From a bacterium (GTDB lineage Bacteria > Deinococcota > Deinococci > Deinococcales > Deinococcaceae): DNA of 64,000 nt. Location of the stretch: assembly GCA_021810505.1 (NCBI GenBank), contig JAJZIR010000001.1:186001-250000 (forward strand), read 5' to 3'. The notes beneath the pieces were generated by a model. It saw only the letters and a program-made list of their open reading frames with translations. It was not told where the DNA came from and made no database searches. The position numbers and the translations under genes were made by a program. This document shows, piece after piece, positions 48,843 through 59,627 of this stretch; positions within the stretch are counted from its first letter, which is position 1; the number at the start of each line of letters is the position of its first letter.

Positions 48843-49259
48843 TCAGCTGGCTTGCTGCACGGCGATCTGGCGCTTCATAGCCGCTTCGGAGCGCGGCACC
48901 TTCAAAGTCAGTACGCCGTTGGCGAAAGACGCCTCGATCTTGTTCAGGTCGTACTTGTTGGGCACACTGAAGCTGCGGACGAACTTGCCGTAGATCCGCT
49001 CGTTGCGGTGCGCAGTCATGCCATCCATAGCTGGCTCTTTGCGCTCAGCTTGGACCGATAGGGTGTTGTTCTCCGCCTCCACCTGGATATCCGAAGAGGC
49101 CACTCCAGGGAGATCCACCTGCAGCTCCAGCCCGTTCGGGCTCTCGTAGATGTCGACCGGTGGGGCCCAGCGCTGCGGGGTATTGGCGAGCTCGCGGAAG
49201 GTCTGGTCCATCCTGCGCTGCAGTTCCTCGATGTCTCTGAACGGATCGTATCGCATCAT
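48843..49259 (-). CDS. Small heat-shock protein, Hsp20/alpha-crystallin family
   Basis: A 138-residue chaperone that holds unfolding proteins. N-terminal MMRYDPFRDIEELQRRMDQ, alpha-crystallin domain from about 33 to 128 (PPVDIYESPNGLELQVDLPG, IYGKFVRSFSVPNKYDLNKI, ASFANGVLTLKVPR), short tail lacking a clear I-x-I motif. Two adjacent ATG codons follow a GGAGGTGATC site that is nearly a perfect anti-16S match. Controlled by the strongest promoter in the window, inside an inverted repeat. Divergent from pyrR. Confidence 0.94.
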   Translation of the reverse strand: MMRYDPFRDIEELQRRMDQTFRELANTPQRWAPPVDIYESPNGLELQVDLPGVASSDIQVEAENNTLSVQAERKEPAMDGMTAHRNERIYGKFVRSFSVPNKYDLNKIEASFANGVLTLKVPRSEAAMKRQIAVQQAS

Positions 49260-49283
49260 ACTACGATCACCTCCAACGACATC

Positions 49284-49312
49284 AATATATAACTTGATAA
49301 TAGCTTTGTCAA
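49284..49312 (-). promoter_or_regulatory. hsp20 promoter
   Basis: TTGACA (49307-49312), 17 nt spacer, TATATT (49284-49289) on the minus strand: a near-consensus housekeeping-sigma promoter, about 25 nt before the ATG. Confidence 0.8.
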
Positions 49313-49319
49313 GATATAT
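49287..49319. promoter_or_regulatory. HAIR-like inverted repeat over the hsp20 promoter
   Basis: ATATAACTTGA (49287-49297), 11 bp, TCAAGATATAT (49309-49319): 11 bp arms with one mismatch, covering both promoter boxes. The inner CTTGA-N11-TCAAG has exactly the core spacing of the HspR element (CTTGAGT-N7-ACTCAAG), though the GT/AC bases are lost. HspR controls heat-shock genes in Deinococcus. Confidence 0.55.
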
Positions 49320-49368
49320 GACCCAAGATATCGAGGATTGCAGCCAGCACCTCCTAGGACTAAGCTGA

Positions 49369-49403
49369 GGGCGCCTTGAATGCGGTCCAGTGAGACCGCG
49401 CCC
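49369..49403 (+). promoter_or_regulatory. PyrR-binding RNA hairpin in the pyr leader
   Basis: GCGGTC-CAGTGA-GACCGC forms a 6 bp upper stem closed by a CNGNGA hexaloop, the PyrR recognition loop; a lower stem GGGC/GCCC (49369-49372 with 49400-49403) and a 5' side bulge complete the usual architecture. Directly after it a second CNGNGA loop, CGTC-CAGAGA-GGCG (49403-49416), contains the classic TCCAGAGAGG word. UMP-bound PyrR is expected to bind here. Confidence 0.7.
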
Positions 49404-49429
49404 GTCCAGAGAGGCGAAAAGGAGTAGGC

Positions 49430-49486
49430 GTGCGATATCTAGGGTTTTGCGGCCACCTCGCGGCGGCAGCGGCAGATGAAGCGTAA
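49430..49486 (+). CDS. pyr operon leader peptide (18 codons)
   Basis: A short frame starting at a GTG 5 nt after AAAAGGAG and ending at a TAA inside pyrR, 11 nt past the pyrR ATG. It encodes [18 protein letters not shown]. pyrR itself has no good ribosome site, so its translation probably depends on ribosomes finishing this peptide. The strong ribosome site lies immediately after the PyrR-binding hairpins, so PyrR binding could block it. I recall a translated leader for the pyr operon of Thermus; the peptide sequence itself is not known to me. Confidence 0.6.
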   Translation: MRYLGFCGHLAAAAADEA

Positions 49487-50018
49487 AGCGCGTATCTTGG
49501 AGGCGGACGAGATCCACAGGGCGCTGGTGCGCATGGCGCATGAGATCTTGGAGCACAACCGTGGCGCCGCCGACTTGGCGCTGATCGGTGTGCACACCCG
49601 CGGTGTCCCCCTGGCCGGTCGCTTGGCCGCCCAGATCGCCTCCCTGGAAGGAAGCGCCCCACCGGTCGGCCAGCTCGACATCACCCTGTACCGCGACGAC
49701 CTCAGCGAGATCGCTACCCAGCCGGTCCTGCACCGCACCGAGGTGCCCTTCGACGTGGCCACCAAGCACTTGGTCTTGGTGGACGACGTCCTCTACACCG
49801 GGCGAACCAGCCGGGCGGCTCTGGACGCCCTGATCGACCTGGGGCGTCCCCGCTCCATCCAGCTGGCCATCTTGGTCGACCGGGGTCACCGCGAGTTGCC
49901 CATCCGTGCGGACTATGTGGGCAAGAATCTGCCCACTAGCCGCAACGAGGTGGTGAAGGTGCGCCTGTACGAGGTGGACGGGGGCGAGGATCAGGTCGAG
50001 CTTTGGGAGCGGCCATGA
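49476..50018 (+). CDS. pyrR: Pyrimidine operon regulator / uracil phosphoribosyltransferase
   Basis: A 180-residue PRT-fold RNA-binding regulator of pyrimidine synthesis. [28 protein letters not shown] start, VGVHTRG-type [14 protein letters not shown] (about 43), and the PRPP loop [18 protein letters not shown] (about 99-116). It senses UMP and binds the leader RNA hairpins just upstream. ATG inside the leader peptide frame; its stop overlaps the pyrB ATG (ATGA). Confidence 0.95.
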   Translation: MKRKARILEADEIHRALVRMAHEILEHNRGAADLALIGVHTRGVPLAGRLAAQIASLEGSAPPVGQLDITLYRDDLSEIATQPVLHRTEVPFDVATKHLVLVDDVLYTGRTSRAALDALIDLGRPRSIQLAILVDRGHRELPIRADYVGKNLPTSRNEVVKVRLYEVDGGEDQVELWERP

Positions 50019-50938
50019 GGGACCTGCTCGATTTTGCCGGCTGGTCTAAGCCGGACGCCGAAGATCTGTTCGCTACCGCCGACGTGATGGCAGAAGTCTT
50101 GAGGCGGCCGGTCAAGCGGGTCCCTGCCCTGCAGGGTTTCACCGTATGCACCGCTTTTTTCGAGAACAGCACCCGCACCAGGACCTCATTCGAGCTGGCC
50201 GCCCGGCGGATGAGCGCTGACGTGGTGTCCTTCGCGGCCGGCACCAGCAGTCTGGCCAAGGGCGAGAGCTTGCGCGACACCGTGGAAACCTTGGTGGCCA
50301 TGGGAGTAGATCTGATCGTGGTCCGCCACTCCGCCTCGGGAGCTGCCCATTTGGTCCGCCGCTTCGCTGGGGTCCCGGTGATCAACGGCGGGGACGGTGC
50401 CCGAGCTCACCCCACTCAGGCTCTTTTGGACGCTTATACCCTGCGGGCGCACTGGGGGGAGCTATCCGGAAAGAGGGTGGTCATCCTGGGGGACGTGCTC
50501 CACTCCAGGGTGGCTCGCTCCAACTTGGAGCTGCTGCCCTTGCTGGGAGCGAAGGTGGTGCTCTGCGGGCCGGCTAACCTTTTACCCCAGTCACTCTCTG
50601 GTCCGAATCTGGAAGTCAGCCCTGACTTAGACAGCGCTCTGGACGGCGCGGACGCGGTGATGGCCCTGCGGGTCCAGCGCGAGCGCTTGGAAGGAGGTCT
50701 TGGCGTCAGCCTGCCTGAGTACGCTGCGCGCTACCAACTCAACCGCTCCCGCCTGGACCGGGCTGGGCCGCGAGCGCTGCTGCTGCACCCCGGCCCGATG
50801 AACCGCGACGTCGAGATCAGCTCCGATCTGGCCGGAGATCCAAGGTCCTGCGTTCTGGAACAGGTCCATGCCGGATTGGCCATCCGCATGGCTGTGCTGT
50901 ATCACCTACTGGTCGGTAAGAAGGAGAGGGCCGCTTGA
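50015..50938 (+). CDS. pyrB: Aspartate carbamoyltransferase catalytic subunit
   Basis: A 307-residue enzyme that condenses carbamoyl phosphate with aspartate. Carbamoyl-phosphate loop [14 protein letters not shown] (about 51-64), [21 protein letters not shown] (about 125-145), and [11 protein letters not shown] (about 259). ATG overlapping the pyrR stop with GGGAG before it; a GTG/ATG run four codons earlier is less likely. No pyrI regulatory subunit is present in the operon. Confidence 0.95.
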   Translation: MRDLLDFAGWSKPDAEDLFATADVMAEVLRRPVKRVPALQGFTVCTAFFENSTRTRTSFELAARRMSADVVSFAAGTSSLAKGESLRDTVETLVAMGVDLIVVRHSASGAAHLVRRFAGVPVINGGDGARAHPTQALLDAYTLRAHWGELSGKRVVILGDVLHSRVARSNLELLPLLGAKVVLCGPANLLPQSLSGPNLEVSPDLDSALDGADAVMALRVQRERLEGGLGVSLPEYAARYQLNRSRLDRAGPRALLLHPGPMNRDVEISSDLAGDPRSCVLEQVHAGLAIRMAVLYHLLVGKKERAA

Positions 50939-52194
50939 TGCCGAGGACTGCGATCACCGGTCTGCGCCGCGAGGCTGGCGGTAGCCCCCACACCCTCTAC
51001 CTAGAGGGCCCTACCATCTTGGGCTGGGATCTGGACCTAGAGGTCTCAGCCACTTGGGACGGCCGCGGTGGCCTGGCCCTACCGGCTTTCACCGACCCCC
51101 ACGTCCACCTGCGCGACCCCGGTCAGCCGCACAAGGAGACTCTGAGGAGCGGCCTGGCGGCGGCGGCGGCGGGTGGCTACGGCACGGTGGTCTCCATGCC
51201 CAACACCCTGCCAGCCACCGACCAGCCAGAAGCGGTGCTGTCCTTACGGGTCCGAGCCGATGCGCTGGGGCTCTGCCGCCTGATCCCGGCTGCAGCGTTG
51301 ACCCTGGGCCAGGAGGGGAGGGTGCTCAGCGACGCTTCCCTGCTGGCTGAGGCCGGAGCCGCCTTGCTCACCGACGACGGCAGAACCAACGAGGACGGCG
51401 GCCTGCTGCGCTACGGCCTGCAGGCCGCTAAGGCGGCTGGCCTGCTGGTAGCAGTGCATGCCGAGGACGCCAGCCTGCGCCGCGGCGGCGTCATGCATGA
51501 AGGTCAGGTGAGCGAACGTTTAGGGCTCCCCGGTAACCCCGCCGCCGCCGAAACCGCCAGGATCGCCCGAGACCTGGAGATCTGCGCGCTGACCGGAGCG
51601 CGCTTGCACCTGCAGCACCTCAGCGCAGCTCGCTCGGTCGAGCTGGTGCGTGCAGCCAAGCGGGCCGGACTGCCGGTGACCTGTGAGGTCACCCCCCACC
51701 ACCTCACCCTCACCGATACGTCCCTGCTCCAGCTCGACGCCGTCTACAAGGTCGCGCCGCCCCTGCGCACCGAGGCGGACCGCCAGGCCTTGCTGGCTGG
51801 TTTACGGGACGGCACCATCGACTGCTTGGCCAGCGACCACGCTCCCCACAGCCCCGCGGAGAAGGAGCAGGACCTGCTCGCCGCCCCCTTCGGGATCGCT
51901 AACCTCGAATTGGTCTTTCCGCTGCTGTACAGCGAGCTGGTGCTGAAGGGGGCCGCCTCGCTGGAGCAGCTCACCGGCTGGCTGACCAGCGGCCCCAGGA
52001 AGGTGCTGGGGCTCCCGGAGTGCACGTTGGAAGCCGGCCAACCGGCCGACTTGGTGGTGATGGACTTGGCGAGCGAGCGCCCGGTCGATCCGGAGCGGCT
52101 GCGCACCCAGGCCAAGCTGGGCCCCTGGAACGGCCGGCAGCTACGCGGCTGGCCGGCCCTCACCCTCTATCAGGGCAGGGTGGTGCATGGCTGA
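50938..52194 (+). CDS. pyrC: Dihydroorotase
   Basis: A 418-residue class I dihydroorotase. Metal site [18 protein letters not shown] (His-x-His about 58-60), the [16 protein letters not shown] strand, the conserved [21 protein letters not shown] (His), [11 protein letters not shown] (His-His), and [15 protein letters not shown] (catalytic Asp, about 298). All metal and catalytic residues appear present, so this is an active enzyme rather than the inactive PyrC' of some operons. ATG overlapping the pyrB stop (TGATG); overlaps pyrK by 8 bp. Confidence 0.95.
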   Translation: MPRTAITGLRREAGGSPHTLYLEGPTILGWDLDLEVSATWDGRGGLALPAFTDPHVHLRDPGQPHKETLRSGLAAAAAGGYGTVVSMPNTLPATDQPEAVLSLRVRADALGLCRLIPAAALTLGQEGRVLSDASLLAEAGAALLTDDGRTNEDGGLLRYGLQAAKAAGLLVAVHAEDASLRRGGVMHEGQVSERLGLPGNPAAAETARIARDLEICALTGARLHLQHLSAARSVELVRAAKRAGLPVTCEVTPHHLTLTDTSLLQLDAVYKVAPPLRTEADRQALLAGLRDGTIDCLASDHAPHSPAEKEQDLLAAPFGIANLELVFPLLYSELVLKGAASLEQLTGWLTSGPRKVLGLPECTLEAGQPADLVVMDLASERPVDPERLRTQAKLGPWNGRQLRGWPALTLYQGRVVHG

Positions 52195-52942
52195 GCAGCT
52201 CCAAGACCATCCCCTGGAGCTGCTCAGCTGCCTGCAGCTGTCCGCGGCCAAGGCGCTGCTGCGCTACCGGGCCCCTTCTCTGGCCGGCGCCTTGCAGCCA
52301 GGGCAATTCCTGAACCTCAAGATTCCGGGCTACCTGCTGCGCAGGCCCATGGCACCGGCCAGCCAGGAAGGTGAGTCGCTCGAGCTGCTGGTGTTCTCCA
52401 GGGGCCCGGCCACTCTGGAGCTGATGGGGGGGCGCCGAGAGGTCATGGCGCTAGGCCCCTTGGGCCGGCCTTTCCCGCTCCCTCCGCCCGGAGCCGGCCC
52501 GGCGCTGCTGGTCTCCGGGGGATCCGGGGCCGCTCCCCTCCTGTTCCTGGCCGCTCGGCTGCGGGCTATCGGTGTCCCGGTGTTGGCTCGGCACGGCTCT
52601 AGGGACGGGAGCGAGTTCTCCTTGGCTCAGCGCTTCGCCTCCTTGGGTTGCTCAGCGGAATACTTCAGCGAGGACGGCTCCGCCGGCACCCAGGGCCGCC
52701 CCACCGACCGCCTGCCCGAGCTCTCGGGGGTGTCTTGCGCCTACGCGGTGGGTCCTCGGCCGCTGATGCACCAGGTCGCCTCGGCCTGCCAGCGCGCTGG
52801 GGTGCCCGCCTGGATATCCCTGGAGGAGCCGATGGCCTGCGGCGTCGGGGCTTGCCTGTCCTGCGCGGTCCAGACTGCGCAGGGCCAGCGCCACGCCTGC
52901 GTGGACGGGCCGGTCTTCCCTGCGGCCGAGGTGGTCTGGTGA
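52187..52942 (+). CDS. pyrK: Dihydroorotate dehydrogenase electron-transfer subunit
   Basis: A 251-residue FAD/[2Fe-2S] protein linking PyrD type 1B to NAD+. FAD region LRRPMAPAS (about 45-53), NAD-binding [19 protein letters not shown] (about 105-123), and the [2Fe-2S] loop [13 protein letters not shown] with a later HACVDGPVF (about 224-245; Cys-x4-Cys-x2-Cys-x11-Cys). ATG 8 bp inside pyrC; stop overlaps pyrD. Its presence defines the NAD-dependent dehydrogenase class. Confidence 0.92.
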   Translation: MAEQLQDHPLELLSCLQLSAAKALLRYRAPSLAGALQPGQFLNLKIPGYLLRRPMAPASQEGESLELLVFSRGPATLELMGGRREVMALGPLGRPFPLPPPGAGPALLVSGGSGAAPLLFLAARLRAIGVPVLARHGSRDGSEFSLAQRFASLGCSAEYFSEDGSAGTQGRPTDRLPELSGVSCAYAVGPRPLMHQVASACQRAGVPAWISLEEPMACGVGACLSCAVQTAQGQRHACVDGPVFPAAEVVW

Positions 52943-53853
52943 CTGCCGATCCTACCGGCTTGGAGGTGGAGCTGTTTGGGCTGCGCTTCGCGAACCCGGT
53001 GCTCACCGCTAGCGGGACTTTCAACTTCGGCCGGGAGTACGCTCAGGCTTTCCCGCTGCGCCGGCTGGGCGGCGTGATCACCAAGGGGACCAGCCCCCGC
53101 CCCAGGCTCGGCAACGCCGCTCCCAGGATCGCCGAGACCCCCGCGGGCCTGCTCAACTCCATCGGCTTAGAGAACAAAGGGGTCGACGCCTACCTGCAGG
53201 GCGAACTGCCCTGGCTGCGGGAGCAGGGGACCAGGGTGGTGGTCAACGTCTTCGGTGACACCCCGGCCGAGTTCGCCGAGGTAGCGGCTAAGCTGGCTGG
53301 CCACGCCGACCTGCTGGAACTGAACCTGTCCTGTCCCAACGTCCACGGCGGCTCGCTGCCTTTCGCCTCTGATCCGGCCGCGGCCGCCGAGGTGGTAGCG
53401 CGCTGCGCCGACGTTACCGACCTCCCCCTGCTGGCCAAGCTCGCCCCCAACTCCGAGCTGCTGCGGGTAGCCGAGGCCTGCGAGCAGGCTGGTGCCTCGG
53501 GCCTCAGCGCCATCAACACCCTGTTGGGGATGCGGATCGACCTGCAGACCCGCCGGCCGGTCTTGGGTACCGGGATGGGCGGCCTGAGCGGTCCAGCCAT
53601 CTTGCCCCTGGCGGTGCGCTGCATCTACCAGCTGCGCCAGAGCAGCTCGCTGCCGATCCTGGGCATGGGCGGCGTGCGCAGCTGGCGCGACGCCGCTGAG
53701 CTGGCCATGGCCGGAGCTGACCTGGTGGCGGTGGGGACGGCCACCTTCAACGACCCCTGGGCGGCTCCCCGGCTGATCCAAGAGCTCGCAGAGGGGCTCG
53801 GGCAGCTCGGCCTCAGCTGGACCGAGCTGGTGGGGGCGGCCCACCGAGATTAG
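52939..53853 (+). CDS. pyrD: Dihydroorotate dehydrogenase, class 1B
   Basis: A 304-residue FMN enzyme oxidising dihydroorotate to orotate, working with PyrK. Signatures: LRFANPVLTASGTFNFGREY (about 14-33), GVITKGTSPRPRLGN, LNSIGLENKGVDAYL, LELNLSCPNVHGG (active-site Cys, about 132), LAKLAPN and LSGPAILPLAVRCIYQL. I start it at the GTG overlapping the pyrK stop; the frame runs upstream through pyrK without meaning. Convergent with the Rrf2 gene, overlapping by 4 bp. pyrE and pyrF are not in the window. Confidence 0.95.
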   Translation: MTADPTGLEVELFGLRFANPVLTASGTFNFGREYAQAFPLRRLGGVITKGTSPRPRLGNAAPRIAETPAGLLNSIGLENKGVDAYLQGELPWLREQGTRVVVNVFGDTPAEFAEVAAKLAGHADLLELNLSCPNVHGGSLPFASDPAAAAEVVARCADVTDLPLLAKLAPNSELLRVAEACEQAGASGLSAINTLLGMRIDLQTRRPVLGTGMGGLSGPAILPLAVRCIYQLRQSSSLPILGMGGVRSWRDAAELAMAGADLVAVGTATFNDPWAAPRLIQELAEGLGQLGLSWTELVGAAHRD

Positions 53854-54293
53854 GCCTCGGTGGCAACCAGCCTGGTCAGCGCCGGGGTGAGCAGCTGCTG
53901 CTGGCCGATCAGGTCGGCTAGGGTGGTCTGGGCCAGCACCTGGTGCACCGCCCCCTCCACCCGCCTCCAAAGGCCCTCGGTGGCGCAGGCGCCGAAGCGC
54001 GCGCAGAAGAGCCGGTCTTCTAAGCAAGAGACCGGGGAGAGGCTGCCCTCCATCGCGACCACTACCTCCCAGGCGTCGATCCGCTCGGCGGGCCGGCTCA
54101 GGCGGTAGCCTCCGTGGGCGCCGCGCACCGAGTGGATGAAGCCGGCCCGCCTCAGGCTGGCGGCGATCTGCTCCAGGTAGTGCTGGCTGATGCCCTGGCG
54201 CTCAGCGACGTCCTTGAGCGGGACCGGCCCGGCCTCCTTGCCGATCTCGATCAGGGCTCTCAGCCCGTACTGCGCTTTGGTCGATATCCACAT
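53850..54293 (-). CDS. Rrf2-family transcriptional regulator with Fe-S ligands
   Basis: A 147-residue winged-helix regulator: MWISTKAQYGLRALIEIG, recognition region KDVAERQGISQHYLEQIAASLRRAG (about 27-51), HGGYRLSRPAERI, and the cysteine loop VSCLEDRLFCARFGAC (about 93-108; spacing C-x6-C-x5-C) that binds an Fe-S cluster in IscR, NsrR and RirA. It is therefore a probable iron-sulfur, NO or redox sensor. ATG preceded by GAGGT. It is divergent from gyrB and overlooks an inverted repeat that covers its own promoter. Confidence 0.9.
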   Translation of the reverse strand: MWISTKAQYGLRALIEIGKEAGPVPLKDVAERQGISQHYLEQIAASLRRAGFIHSVRGAHGGYRLSRPAERIDAWEVVVAMEGSLSPVSCLEDRLFCARFGACATEGLWRRVEGAVHQVLAQTTLADLIGQQQLLTPALTRLVATEA

Positions 54294-54310
54294 GCTGCGG
54301 ACCTCGACTG

Positions 54311-57062
<2,752 letters not shown>

Positions 57063-57070
<8 letters not shown>

Positions 57071-57830
57071 CGTCTGGGGAGCCGCTCTTCAGGCAGAACA
57101 CCGGCTGCCCCTCCCAGCTCAACTCCGCGGCCAGCTGGGGCACTGCGGCGGTCTGGGAGATCAAGCTGGCGATGGCCAGGTCCTCGTGTAGGTTGAGCTT
57201 GCCCAGCAGCTGCCCGGCGTTGGATTGGACCAAGGCTTCCTGGGGATCCGGGAAAGCTCGGATCAGGGCCATAGCCATCCTGGCGCCGTCGCGTAGCTCC
57301 ACCTGGCGATCCCGGGCGATCAGCCTGGCCAGGAAGCCAGCGCAGGCAGTATCCTCCAGCGTCTCGTTGCCTTCCTGGCCGGCGCAGACGATGGCGATCT
57401 CTTCGGTCACCAGGGTACTGGCCAGAGCGGTGACTGCTCTGGCGTTGTAGAAGCTTCCCAGCAGGACCGTCTTGGCCGACTTGACCTGATCTAGAGCCTT
57501 GGGGCCGTTCTCGGTGGTGAGCATGATGTCCCGCTCGAAGCGGATGCGGCGCAGCTCGGCCGGGCTGGCGCCGAAATTGAAGCCCTCAGGGGGCATGCCC
57601 TGGCGCTCGCCGGCTAGGAGCAGCTGCTGGCTGTGGGCGAACCCCCGGGCAGCCTTGAGCGAGGGGCTGATGTAGACCGTTTGGACCCCCTGCTCGAACA
57701 GGATGGCGGTCAGGGTGGTGGCCCTCAGGACGTCGACCAGGATCACGACGTCCGGATAGGGCCCCTTGGGGAGCAGGTCGACCTTGAGCCTGACCGCCTG
57801 GGTGTTGGGGGAAGTCGCCGAGTCCGGCAC
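57063..57830 (-). CDS. comB: 2-phosphosulfolactate phosphatase family protein (ComB)
   Basis: A 255-residue Mg2+-dependent phosphatase of the ComB fold, which in methanogens acts in coenzyme M synthesis and in bacteria probably makes sulfolactate or acts on another phosphate. Markers: DVVILVDVLRATTLTAILFEQG (about 27-48), LLAGERQGMPPEGFNFGASPAEL, LTTENGPKAL (about 104-113), IVCAGQEGNETLEDTACAG. I start at the GTG that follows TACAAT by 6 nt; the frame is open 41 codons further but without a start signal. No other coenzyme M gene is near. Confidence 0.88.
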
Positions 57831-57836
57831 CCGGCG

Positions 57837-57842
57837 ATTGTA
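57837..57842 (-). promoter_or_regulatory. Leaderless -10 box of comB
   Basis: TACAAT on the minus strand, five of six consensus bases, exactly 6 nt before the GTG. Confidence 0.6.
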
Positions 57843-57912
57843 GCATGCCGCCGCCCGCGGCCCGCCGGTCCCTGGTATCCTGCACGGCAGCCTATGGACT
57901 GTTCTCGTTTGA

Positions 57913-59499
57913 ATGTCGCCGGCCGCTGTTTTCGCGCGGGAGTGGCCTGGCATGCCTAACTACCAAGACGCTTTCCGGGCAGGTCAGCTGCGCAGCTTCC
58001 ACCGCCTCGCCGCTGGGGACTTGGCGGGAGCGCTGGCCCGGCGGAGCCCAGTGGATAGAGAAGCCCTGAGCGCCGCCCTGCGCAGCTATCACCGGCGGGT
58101 CCTGGGGCTGCGCGACTCCACCGAGGCGGCGCTCAGGGCCCTGGCCGAGCCGGGCTCTCTGGCGGTCGTGGCTGGCCAGCAGCCTGGCCTGCTGGGGGGG
58201 CCAGCGTACAGCGTGCACAAGGCGGTCGATGCGGTCCTGTTGGCGCGAAAATTGGACCGCCCAGGTAGGCGGGTGGTGCCGGTCTTCTGGGTGGCCAGCC
58301 AGGATCACGACCAAGAGGAGATCGCCTCAGCCCGGCTGCTCGATTTTTCCGAGCGCCTGATCCAGATCAGGCTGCCCCTGCCGCCCAGGCGCCCCAGCGG
58401 CCGGATGCAGCTGCAACCCAGCTGGGTCGAAACGGTCCGCCGAGAGCTATCCGGCTTCTCCACCAGCCCGGCCTTCCTGAAGCTCGGGCTTGGGGGCGTC
58501 GAGGAGGCTGCGGCTGGGGCCGCCACCTTCAGCGACTGGTTTACCCGCTGGCTCTACGGCCTCCTGGCGGAGCAGGGCCTGCTGATGGTCGACCCCATGC
58601 AGCCCGAGCTGGCCTCTCGGATGGTCCCCGGCCTGCTCCGGGAGCTCGCCGATCCCTTGGCCGGGCCAGAGTCCATCGAGCGGGCCGCTGTGGAGCTGCA
58701 AGCGTTGGGTTTCCCCCCTCAACTCCGCCGGCAGGAGGGGGCCACCAATCTCTTCTTGGAGCTGAGGAGCGGGGAGCGCCAGCTGTTGCGCTACCAGGAG
58801 GACCGCTTCCTCGCCGACCGCAGCTACAGCGCGGGCGAACTCGCCGCCCTGCTGGCCGAAGACCCTACCAGGATCACCCCGGGAGCGGGCCTCAGGCCGG
58901 TGCTCCAGGACTACCTGCTCCCGACTGCCGCCCTGATTCTGGGACCGGGGGAACTGGGCTACTTGCTGGAGCTAGCAGGTGTCTACGCGCTCCACCGCTT
59001 GGAGCAGCCCCTGCTTTGGCCCAGGCTGCAGGTCACCTGGGCCGAGCCGGTGGTCTCCCGGCTGCTCGGGCGCTACCAACTCCAGCCATCCGATCTCGAG
59101 GGGAATGTCCAGGCCGTAGGGGAGCGTTTGGCTTTGGAGCGCTCCGGCCTGCGCGCCGAGTTTGCGGAGCGGGCTGCGCGCTTAGAGGTGGATATCGCCG
59201 AGCTCCAGTCCGCGCTGATCCGGGCTGAGCCCAGCCTCAGCCGCGCAGCGCAGCGCTCCGTGCACAGGATGCAGGGCCAGGTGCAGCGCCTGCAACACTT
59301 GGTTTCCAGAGAGGCTCTGCGCCGGGATGATCAGCTGCGCAGCGACCTGGATAGGCTGCGCTTACACCTGATGCCCGGCGGGGTGCGCCAGGAGCGCTCG
59401 CTGAGCTTTTTGACCTTTCTGCTCAAGTACGGGCCGCAGCCCCTCGAGAAGCTCCTCAGCCTGCCCCCAGGCGCTCAGTCAGTGGTCGCTCTAGACTGA
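57913..59499 (+). CDS. bshC: Bacillithiol biosynthesis cysteine-adding enzyme
   Basis: A 528-residue BshC: it joins cysteine to glucosaminyl-malate in the last step of bacillithiol synthesis. Recognisable are VVAGQQPGLLGGPAYSVHKAVDAVLLARKL (about 77-106, HIGH-like and nucleotide site; given as a region), VPVFWVASQDHDQEEI (about 118-133), LMVDPMQPELASRMVPGLL, GPGELGYLLELAGVYALH, a helical coiled-coil region near 400-460, and the C-terminal RQERSLSFLTFLLKYGPQPLEKLL. Start ATG 57913 is the first; ATG 57952 with GGGAG before it is the alternative. bshA and bshB are not in this window. Confidence 0.9.
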   Translation: MSPAAVFAREWPGMPNYQDAFRAGQLRSFHRLAAGDLAGALARRSPVDREALSAALRSYHRRVLGLRDSTEAALRALAEPGSLAVVAGQQPGLLGGPAYSVHKAVDAVLLARKLDRPGRRVVPVFWVASQDHDQEEIASARLLDFSERLIQIRLPLPPRRPSGRMQLQPSWVETVRRELSGFSTSPAFLKLGLGGVEEAAAGAATFSDWFTRWLYGLLAEQGLLMVDPMQPELASRMVPGLLRELADPLAGPESIERAAVELQALGFPPQLRRQEGATNLFLELRSGERQLLRYQEDRFLADRSYSAGELAALLAEDPTRITPGAGLRPVLQDYLLPTAALILGPGELGYLLELAGVYALHRLEQPLLWPRLQVTWAEPVVSRLLGRYQLQPSDLEGNVQAVGERLALERSGLRAEFAERAARLEVDIAELQSALIRAEPSLSRAAQRSVHRMQGQVQRLQHLVSREALRRDDQLRSDLDRLRLHLMPGGVRQERSLSFLTFLLKYGPQPLEKLLSLPPGAQSVVALD

Positions 59500-59529
59500 G
59501 CTGGGCGGTAGGTTTTTTGCTAATAATAT

Positions 59530-59580
59530 CACGAGTTAGGAATATCGTGAATACTTTCACTAATTCTCCGATAACCGCAC
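59530..59580. repeat. AT-rich intergenic element, copy 2
   Basis: Lies between the convergent bshC and ileS genes. It contains TCACGA-N10-TCGTGA and GTGAA-N4-TTCAC inverted repeats and aligns with the element at 47829-47880. Two tandem copies of AAGCCACCGAG follow at about 59585-59606. A T-run (59512-59518) after bshC may serve as a terminator, without a clear stem. Confidence 0.45.
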
Positions 59581-59627
59581 TGGAAGCCACCGAGAAGCCA
59601 CCGAGAAGTTTTCCTTATCCCAGCAGC

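Noticed and set aside
49261-49330. CIRCE element for hsp20
   Set aside because: No TTAGCACTC-N9-GAGTGCTAA; the repeat present is of the CTTGA/TCAAG type.
49338-49366. pyr promoter TTGCAG-17-TAAGCT
   Set aside because: Both boxes are poor and the implied start would cut the lower stem of the PyrR hairpin, so I do not list it.
59585-59606. Tandem AAGCCACCGAG repeat as a CRISPR or VNTR start
   Set aside because: Only two adjacent 11 bp copies without spacers; probably a chance duplication.
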